From Aquabacterium sp. (GTDB lineage Bacteria > Pseudomonadota > Gammaproteobacteria > Burkholderiales > Burkholderiaceae_C): a stretch of 42,486 bases of DNA. Shown here one piece after another: positions 37,411-42,486 of this stretch (positions within the stretch are counted from its first letter, which is position 1; every line of letters starts with the position of its first letter). The position numbers were made by a program, and so were the translations under genes. The notes under the pieces are model-generated. The model had not been told where the DNA came from and ran no database searches. It was given only the letters and a program-made list of their open reading frames with translations. The stretch lies in the NCBI GenBank assembly GCA_029865965.1, contig JARXAJ010000131.1:1-42486 (forward strand), written 5' to 3'.

Positions 37411-37908
37411 ATGCCATCCATGCTCACCTGCGACCTGTGTGACCTGCACAAACATGACACCAGTGGCGCCTTCCGGGTGCTGCCGCCGGTGTTTCAGGCC
37501 TATGGCGGCAAGCCGGCGTTTGCTGGCCCGGTGGCCACGGTCAAGTGCCATGAAGACAACACCTCGGTCAAGGCCCTGGTCGAGTCGCCTGGCCATGGCC
37601 GGGTGCTGGTGGTCGATGGTGGCGGCTCGCTGCGCCATGCGCTGGTGGGTGGCAATCTGGCGGCCGCAGCGGCCCGCAATGGCTGGGTGGGCGTGGTGGT
37701 CGACGGCTGCGTGCGTGACGTCGCCGAACTCGCTGCCACCGACCTGGGCGTGCGCGCACTGGGCCTGATACCGCTGGGCCCTGAGCGCCGCCAGGCGGGA
37801 CTGGTGGATGTGCCGGTGCGGTTGCAGGGCGTGGTGGTGCGCCCGGGCGACTGGCTGGTGGCCGATGCCGATGGCATCGTCGTGCTGGCCCACCCGCCCG
37901 CTGGGTGA
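37411..37908 (+). CDS. rraA: RraA-family protein (RNase E regulator type)
   Basis: A 165-residue trimeric protein. It starts with STCDLCD-like TCDLCDLHKHD and contains FAGPVATVKCHEDN, GRVLVVDGGGSLRHALVGGN and GWVGVVVDGCVRDV, all typical of RraA. E. coli RraA binds RNase E and DEAD-box helicases and lowers RNA decay; some relatives are 4-hydroxy-4-methyl-2-oxoglutarate aldolases and share the fold and the GGNLA/DGxxRD metal site, so catalytic activity is possible. GGAG lies 10 bases before ATG 37411. The next gene begins in its stop codon. Confidence 0.88.
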   Translation: MPSMLTCDLCDLHKHDTSGAFRVLPPVFQAYGGKPAFAGPVATVKCHEDNTSVKALVESPGHGRVLVVDGGGSLRHALVGGNLAAAAARNGWVGVVVDGCVRDVAELAATDLGVRALGLIPLGPERRQAGLVDVPVRLQGVVVRPGDWLVADADGIVVLAHPPAG

Positions 37909-38411
37909 TGGTTGCCGCCGTGGATGACCTGCCCAGGTCTGACGACGCGGTGGCCGCGATTGCGCGGCGCTGTCGCCAGCGTGTGCGCCAGCGCGCCTTG
38001 CTCGCCGCCGGTGTGGCCATGGTGCCGGTGCCCGGTATCGACCTGGTGACCGATGTCGGCGTGCTGGTCAAGCTGTTGCCCGAGATCAGCGCCGCCTTCG
38101 GCCTGAGCGCGCAGCAGGTCGAGCGCCTGGCGCCTGACCGCCGGGTGGTGGTCTACAAGGCCATCTCCACCGGCGGCGGCCTGGTGTTGGGCAAGTTGGT
38201 CACACGTGAACTGGTGTTGCTGCTGCTGAAGACGGTGGGCGTGCGGCTCAGTGCCCAGCAGGCCGCCAAGTACCTGCCGATCGCTGGTCAGGTGGCGTCG
38301 GCGGCGCTCACCTTTTCGGCCTTGCAGTATGTGTGTGATCAGCACATCAAGCAGTGCGAGGCGGTGGCGCGGCAGTTGCTCTTGCCGGCGCCTGCCGCTG
38401 CTGCGGGCTAG
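37908..38411 (+). CDS. Small helical protein, DUF697-like
   Basis: A 167-residue protein that I cannot assign a function. It has Ala/Val/Leu-rich helices, GVAMVPVPGIDLVTDVGVL near residue 35-53, VYKAISTGGGLVLGKLVTREL, and VRLSAQQAAKYLPIAGQVAS, a pattern resembling DUF697-type helical domains found alone or behind Era-like GTPases. The hydrophobic segments could associate with the membrane. ATG 37908 overlaps the rraA stop (TGATG); a GTG three bases earlier is also in frame. It is probably translated by coupling with rraA. Its TAG stop starts the TAGAAT hexamer before tRNA-Pro. Confidence 0.7.
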   Translation: MVAAVDDLPRSDDAVAAIARRCRQRVRQRALLAAGVAMVPVPGIDLVTDVGVLVKLLPEISAAFGLSAQQVERLAPDRRVVVYKAISTGGGLVLGKLVTRELVLLLLKTVGVRLSAQQAAKYLPIAGQVASAALTFSALQYVCDQHIKQCEAVARQLLLPAPAAAAG

Positions 38412-38423
38412 AATCGGCGACTT

Positions 38424-38500
38424 CGGGGTGTAGCGCAGTCTGGTAGCGCATCTGCTTTGGGAGCAGAGGGTCGCACGTTCGAATCGTGTCACCCCGACCA
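38424..38500 (+). tRNA. tRNA-Pro (TGG)
   Basis: A 77-base tRNA with acceptor CGGGGTG/CACCCCG, D-arm GCGCAGTCTGGTAGCGC, anticodon loop TTTGGGA (anticodon TGG), T-arm with GTTCGAATC and encoded CCA. It begins 10 bases after a TAGAAT hexamer. Confidence 0.96.
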
Positions 38501-38523
38501 GGATTCCAGAAACGATTGACGCC

Positions 38524-38553
38524 AAGGGCCGTGCCGCAAGCACGGCCCTTTTT
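38524..38553 (+). terminator. Terminator after tRNA-Pro
   Basis: A perfect 11-bp stem (38524-38534 with 38540-38550) with loop CGCAA, ending in a TTTTT run. A typical strong terminator. Confidence 0.88.
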
Positions 38554-38671
38554 GCATGGGGTGCTTTGCTTTTAACGCGGGACCGCAGAGAGGCACGGCG
38601 CAGACCGTCCGGCCTACGCAGCGGCTGCCCGCATAGGGTGCTGGCGCCTGCCGTGGCAGCGGCGCTGCAGC

Positions 38672-38748
38672 TGGCCTGCCCGGAGGGACTCGAACCCCCG
38701 ACCTGCTGCTTAGAAGGCAGCTGCTCTATCCAGTTGAGCTACGGGCAG
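38672..38748 (-). tRNA. tRNA-Arg (TCT)
   Basis: A 77-base tRNA on the reverse strand with acceptor CTGCCCG/CGGGCAG, D-arm GCTCAACTGGATAGAGC, anticodon loop CTTCTAA (anticodon TCT), T-arm GGGGGTTCGAGTCCCTC, discriminator G and encoded CCA. Confidence 0.95.
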
Positions 38749-38867
38749 ACCACCCGATTCTAGGAGTGCGGCCTAACTCGGCCGCCAGGCAGCGGCGTGG
38801 CTTAGCATGGCGCGCCGCTGACCACCTTCCACCGATCCATGGCCCGCCCTCTCACGCCCCGTCCGGC

Positions 38868-39596
38868 ATGCCGGTGACCGCAGAGCGCTTCGATCGACTG
38901 GACGCGCTGCGCGGCCTGGCCATCGTCTGGATGGTGGCCTTCCACTTCGCCTTCGATCTGAACCACTTCGGTTGGCTGCAGCCGCCGCAGCGCTTCACCC
39001 AAGACCCGCTGTGGACCACGCAGCGCACCCTGATCGTCAGCCTGTTCCTGTTGTGTGCTGGTGCGGGCCAGGCGCTTGCATTGCAGGCCGGCATGGGCTG
39101 GCGGCGTTTCTGGCGCCGCTGGGCACAGGTGGCGGGTTGCGCGGTGCTGGTCTCGGCGGGGTCGGCGCTGATGTTTCCGAACAGCTGGATCAGCTTTGGC
39201 GTGCTGCATGGCATGGCGCTGATGCTGATCCTCTGCCGCCTGCTCGCGCCGCTGCGCGCCGGCCTGTGGCCGCTGGGCGCTGTGCTGGTGGCCTTGCCGC
39301 AGTGGCTGCAGCACCCGGTGTTCGACAGCCGGCTCACCAACTGGGTGGGCCTGGTCACGCGCAAGCCGGTGACCGAAGACTATGTGCCCCTGCTGCCCTG
39401 GCTGGGCGTGATGCTATGGGGCCTGGCCGCTGGCCAATGGCTGTTGGCCCACCACAGGGCGCAGTTGGCCGCGCCGGTGCCCTGGCCGGTCATGGGCCGG
39501 CAACTGGCCTGGCTGGGCCGCTGGCCCCTGCTGGTCTACATGCTGCACCAGCCGCTGCTGATCGGCGCGCTGTCGGCGGTGCAGGCGCTGCAGTGA
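38868..39596 (+). CDS. DUF1624 membrane protein
   Basis: A 242-residue polytopic protein with about seven hydrophobic helices. The N-terminal RLDALRGLAIVWMVAFHFAFDL carries the R-x3-D-x2-R-G-x-A pattern and membrane His seen in acyltransferase-3 and heparan-alpha-glucosaminide-acetyltransferase-like proteins. SWISFGVLHGMALMLIL and the terminal LVYMLHQPLLIG also fit DUF1624. A transmembrane acyl transfer role is likely for the fold, but the substrate is unknown. ATG 38868 is chosen because the family N-terminus begins directly after it. The rlmB gene follows after 34 bases. Confidence 0.82.
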   Translation: MPVTAERFDRLDALRGLAIVWMVAFHFAFDLNHFGWLQPPQRFTQDPLWTTQRTLIVSLFLLCAGAGQALALQAGMGWRRFWRRWAQVAGCAVLVSAGSALMFPNSWISFGVLHGMALMLILCRLLAPLRAGLWPLGAVLVALPQWLQHPVFDSRLTNWVGLVTRKPVTEDYVPLLPWLGVMLWGLAAGQWLLAHHRAQLAAPVPWPVMGRQLAWLGRWPLLVYMLHQPLLIGALSAVQALQ

Positions 39597-39630
39597 GCGG
39601 GCGCCACACCCCCAGCGGCGACAATGCCGC

Positions 39631-40377
39631 ATGAGCACCAAGATCCTGTTCGGCTTCCATGCCGTCACCGTTCGGTTGAAGACCGCCCCCGCCTCCGTGA
39701 TCGAGGTGCATGTCGATGCCACCCGGCGCGATGCCCGCATGCGCCAGTTTGTCGAACGTGCCAAGGAAGCCGGCGCCAAGCTGGTGGACAGCGATGACCA
39801 GCGCCTGATCCGCCTGGCCGGCAGCCCGCGCCACCAGGGTGTGGTGGCCAAGGTCGAGGCACTGGCGGCGGTGCATTCGCTCGACGATGTGCTGGATGCC
39901 GTGGCCGGCCCGGCCCTGGTGCTGGTGCTCGACGGCGTGACCGACCCGCACAACCTGGGCGCCTGCCTGCGGGTGGCCGACGGCGCAGGTGTGCATGCGG
40001 TGGTCACCCCCAAGGACCATGCCGTGGGCCTGAATGCCACCGTGGCCAAGGTGGCCAGCGGCGCGGCCGAGACCGTGCCCTACCTGATGGTGACCAACCT
40101 GGCGCGTTGCCTCAACGAGCTGAAGGACCGCGGCATCCAGGTGGTGGGCACGGCCGAGGATGCCGAGCTGACCCTCTACGACATCGACTTGACCGGCCCT
40201 GTGGCCCTGGTGCTGGGGGCCGAGGGGCCCGGCATGCGGGCGCTGACCAAGAAGACCTGCGATGTGCTGGTGCGCATCCCGATGGCCGGCGCGGTGGAAA
40301 GCCTGAATGTGTCAGTGGCCGCCGGCGTGTGCCTGTTCGAAGCGCTGCGCCAGCGCCGTGGCGTAACTGCGGGCTGA
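39631..40377 (+). CDS. rlmB: 23S rRNA (guanosine-2251-2'-O)-methyltransferase
   Basis: A 248-residue SPOUT-class enzyme that methylates the ribose of G2251 in the P-loop of 23S rRNA, using S-adenosylmethionine. An N-terminal substrate-binding domain (KILFGFHAVTVRL, RHQGVVAKV) is followed by the knotted SpoU domain with LDGVTDPHNLGACLRVAD, VLGAEGPGMR and VESLNVSVAAGVCLFEA, the three conserved motifs. Related TrmH-family enzymes are the alternative, but the N-terminal domain supports RlmB. Confidence 0.93.
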   Translation: MSTKILFGFHAVTVRLKTAPASVIEVHVDATRRDARMRQFVERAKEAGAKLVDSDDQRLIRLAGSPRHQGVVAKVEALAAVHSLDDVLDAVAGPALVLVLDGVTDPHNLGACLRVADGAGVHAVVTPKDHAVGLNATVAKVASGAAETVPYLMVTNLARCLNELKDRGIQVVGTAEDAELTLYDIDLTGPVALVLGAEGPGMRALTKKTCDVLVRIPMAGAVESLNVSVAAGVCLFEALRQRRGVTAG

Positions 40378-40449
40378 CCGGCTGCCGGTGTGCTGCCGCG
40401 CCAGCCCCGCTGGCTACACTGGCACGCATCCCTCCGAAGATTGCCCGTC

Positions 40450-41091
40450 ATGCCCGTGATTGCCGTCACCCACCCCCTGGTCCGCCACAAGATCGGCCTG
40501 CTGCGCGAAGACCAGATCTCGACCAAGAAATTCCGCGAGCTCACCCATGAGCTGGCCCGCCTGCTGGCCTACGAGGCCACGGCCGACTTTCCGCTGGAGA
40601 AGACCACCATCGCATGCTGGAGCGGCCCGGTCGAGATCGACCAGATCGCCGGCCGCAAGGTCACCATCGTGCCGATCCTGCGCGCCGGCCTGGGCATGCT
40701 CGACGGCGTGCTCGACCTGGTGCCCAATGCCAAGATCAGCGTGGTGGGCCTGGCGCGTGACCATGAGACCCTGCAGCCGGTGCACTACTTCGAGAAGTTC
40801 GTCGGCCACCTCAGCGAGCGCACCGCGATCATCGTCGACCCGATGCTGGCCACCGCCGGCTCGATGATCGCCACCGTTGACCTGCTCAAGGCCCGTGGCT
40901 GCCGCGACATCCGCGCCCTGGTGCTGGTGGCCGCGCCCGAAGGCATTGCCGCCCTGCACGCCGCCCACCCCGACGTGCGCTGCTGGACAGCTGCGGTCGA
41001 CAGCCATCTCAACGAGATCGGCTACATCATCCCCGGCCTGGGCGATGCGGGCGACAAGATCTTCGGCACCAAGGACGACGACACGGTGTAG
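40450..41091 (+). CDS. upp: Uracil phosphoribosyltransferase
   Basis: A 213-residue salvage enzyme that makes UMP from uracil and phosphoribosyl diphosphate. The PRPP-binding loop [13 protein letters not shown] and the C-terminal uracil-binding [17 protein letters not shown] are complete, and the N-terminal [15 protein letters not shown] is typical. ATG 40450 has a GAAGA stretch upstream; a TACACT hexamer at 40415-40420 may be its -10 box, with no clear -35. Confidence 0.96.
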   Translation: MPVIAVTHPLVRHKIGLLREDQISTKKFRELTHELARLLAYEATADFPLEKTTIACWSGPVEIDQIAGRKVTIVPILRAGLGMLDGVLDLVPNAKISVVGLARDHETLQPVHYFEKFVGHLSERTAIIVDPMLATAGSMIATVDLLKARGCRDIRALVLVAAPEGIAALHAAHPDVRCWTAAVDSHLNEIGYIIPGLGDAGDKIFGTKDDDTV

Positions 41092-41360
41092 CCGGTCTGC
41101 GCCAGCAGCGCCGGCACATCGCCGGCGCCGGGTGGCCGCCCGATTCCCCGGTGCAATTGCGCCGATGGATCAAGCTGCATGTTCGGGTGCCCGGATGCCC
41201 GCGCTTGTACTTCCAGGCCCCCGGCCGCAACCGCGTGAACTTGCGGTCTGCTTGCAGCTGCGAGCGGCCCTCTGCAGTACCGCCGTCATGGTGATTGGGT
41301 ACCATCGCAGCCGTTTTCAACCGGGCGACACAGCCCACCTACCAGGCAGGAGCGGCATCG

Positions 41361-42182
41361 ATGGCAATGGACGTAGTCGACTATGAGATCAAGGGCTCGG
41401 AGATGCAGTTCGTCGAGGTGGAGCTCGACCCGGGCGAGGCAGCGGTGGGTGAGGCTGGCAGCCTGTTCTACATGGACGCCGGCATCGGCATGGACACGGT
41501 GTTCGGTGATGGCTCTGGCGGTGGCGGGGGCGGTTTCTTCGGCAAGCTGCTGGGCGCAGGCAAGCGGCTGGTGACGGGGGAATCGCTGTTCACCACCGTC
41601 TACACCAACAACGTGGGCCAGAAGCAACGCGTCGCGTTCGGTGCGCCTTACCCCGGCAAGATCCTGCCGATGGACTTGCGCCAGCTCGGCGGCATGCTGG
41701 TCTGCCAGAAGGACAGCTTCCTGTGCGCTGCACGCGGCGTGTCACTGGGCATCTATTTCCAGCAGAAGCTGTCGGTGGGCTTCTTCGGCGGTGAGGGTTT
41801 CATCATGCAGAAGCTCGAAGGCGACGGCCTGGCCTTCGTGCATGCCGGCGGCACCGTGGTCAAGCGTGCGCTGCGCCCCGGCGAGACGCTGATTGTCGAC
41901 ACCGGCTGCGTGGTGGCCTTCACGCCCGACGTCAATTTCGAGATCCAGTACGTCGGCAAGATCAAGACAGCGTTGTTCGGCGGTGAGGGCCTGTTTTTTG
42001 CCAAGCTCAGCGGCCCGGGCACGGTCTGGCTGCAAAGCCTGCCCTTCAGCCGCCTGGCCAGCCGCGTGTTTGCGGCGGCTCCGCAGCGTGGCGGATCGCG
42101 TGAGGAAGGCTCGGTGCTGGGCGGCCTGGCCGGCGCTGGCATCCTGGGTGGCATTCTGGGCAGCGGTGGCGACGACGATTGA
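41361..42182 (+). CDS. AIM24/TIGR00266-family protein
   Basis: A 273-residue protein of the bacterial family related to mitochondrial AIM24. It opens [20 protein letters not shown], contains a Gly-rich loop ([14 protein letters not shown]), [22 protein letters not shown], and symmetrical Gly/Phe-rich segments ([33 protein letters not shown]), consistent with a duplicated beta-fold. The biochemical role is unknown. The C-terminus is Gly/Asp-rich and ends GGDDD. GGAG lies 9 bases upstream of ATG 41361. The 269 bases between upp and this gene show no other gene. Confidence 0.88.
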   Translation: MAMDVVDYEIKGSEMQFVEVELDPGEAAVGEAGSLFYMDAGIGMDTVFGDGSGGGGGGFFGKLLGAGKRLVTGESLFTTVYTNNVGQKQRVAFGAPYPGKILPMDLRQLGGMLVCQKDSFLCAARGVSLGIYFQQKLSVGFFGGEGFIMQKLEGDGLAFVHAGGTVVKRALRPGETLIVDTGCVVAFTPDVNFEIQYVGKIKTALFGGEGLFFAKLSGPGTVWLQSLPFSRLASRVFAAAPQRGGSREEGSVLGGLAGAGILGGILGSGGDDD

Positions 42183-42266
42183 GCCTGGGGCGCGCTGGAT
42201 TGATCGGCCGCCTACACTCTCGGGTTAGCTTCAGCCTGAGCCGGCGCACCTGCCGAGCCGCCGACC

Positions 42267-42486
42267 ATGTCGTACCCCCTGTCCCGCCGAGCTGCGCTCG
42301 GCCCCCTCGCGGCGCTGCCGGCCGTCTTGTCTGCCCTGCTGCAGCCGGCCGCCGCCCAGGCCAACACCGGCCCGATGCCGATCTTCGTGCTCAACTCCCT
42401 GGACGCCAATGTCAGTGTGATCGACCCGGTCAGCTTTGCCGAGATCAAGCGCATCCCCACCGGCAAGGAGCCGCACCACCTCTACC
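42267..42486 (+). CDS. Secreted beta-propeller (YVTN-type) protein, 5' part
   Basis: An ORF open from ATG 42267 to the window edge (73 codons). It begins MSYPLSRRAALGPLAALPAV, a signal sequence with twin arginines followed by a hydrophobic stretch and a likely cleavage after AAAQA. The mature start IFVLNSLDANVSVIDPVSF and RIPTGKEPHHL matches the first blade of YVTN/cytochrome-d1-like beta-propeller proteins. The rest lies outside, so the specific function cannot be given. Confidence 0.72.
   Translation, partial: MSYPLSRRAALGPLAALPAVLSALLQPAAAQANTGPMPIFVLNSLDANVSVIDPVSFAEIKRIPTGKEPHHLY

Noticed and set aside
41092-41360. Possible small gene between upp and the AIM24-family gene
   Set aside because: Open frames here are Arg/Pro/Cys-rich, lack ribosome-binding sites, and run into the next gene in a different frame.

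Overview
The window is a dense, GC-rich (clearly above 60 %) bacterial chromosome segment of ordinary housekeeping content. The order sigma factor / ilvI-ilvH-ilvC-pssA-leuA, the tig-clpP-clpX-lon block, a P-II protein behind nadE and the close resemblance of the encoded proteins to Burkholderiales homologues point to a betaproteobacterium of that order, perhaps of the Leptothrix/Rubrivivax/Ideonella type. That placement is inference from protein character, not from a search. No rRNA, insertion sequence, prophage or CRISPR array is visible.

Layout. 1-9.5 kb: the 5' end of an NfeD-like gene (minus strand) diverges from a PLP amino-acid decarboxylase. A K+-independent type proton-pumping pyrophosphatase (hppA) and a soluble pyrophosphatase (ppa) lie head to head. 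A decayed acetyl-CoA-synthetase/GNAT gene follows, then a FemAB-like acyltransferase divergent from nadE, and glnB. 9.5-13 kb: a tightly packed minus-strand operon holds an ECF sigma factor, DUF3619, DUF3106, RDD, dgkA and a LOG-family gene; four of its five junctions are 4-base start/stop overlaps. 13-21 kb: branched-chain amino-acid synthesis (ilvI, ilvH, ilvC, pssA and two different 2-isopropylmalate synthases). It carries three apparent RNA control points: a terminator in the ilvI leader, a structured 167-base ilvI-ilvH gap, and a leuA leader with a Leu-Leu-Leu mini-peptide followed by a terminator. 21-26 kb: a D,D-endopeptidase, an IclR regulator and the squalene genes hpnC-hpnD-hpnE, with a 33-bp tandem repeat across the hpnD/hpnE junction.

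26-31 kb: an RND efflux adaptor and pump behind a near-consensus promoter overlaid by a TetR-type palindrome, with no tetR in the window, then tRNA-Leu. 31-37 kb: the protein quality-control block tig, clpP, clpX and lon, with a good sigma-32-like promoter before lon. 37-42.5 kb: tRNA-Gly, Cys, Pro and (minus strand) Arg, rraA with an overlapping small helical protein gene, a DUF1624 membrane protein, rlmB, upp, an AIM24-family protein and the start of a secreted beta-propeller protein cut by the window edge.

I do not see a wholly new multi-gene system. The most interesting signals are regulatory: the leuA attenuator with visible competing pairings, the unexplained leaders around ilvI and ilvH, and the duplicated start codons of hpnE. 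Start codons were chosen by reading upstream of each gene; several are GTG or TTG. No alignments or folding energies could be computed, so family names rest on recognised motifs and RNA pairings on inspection.
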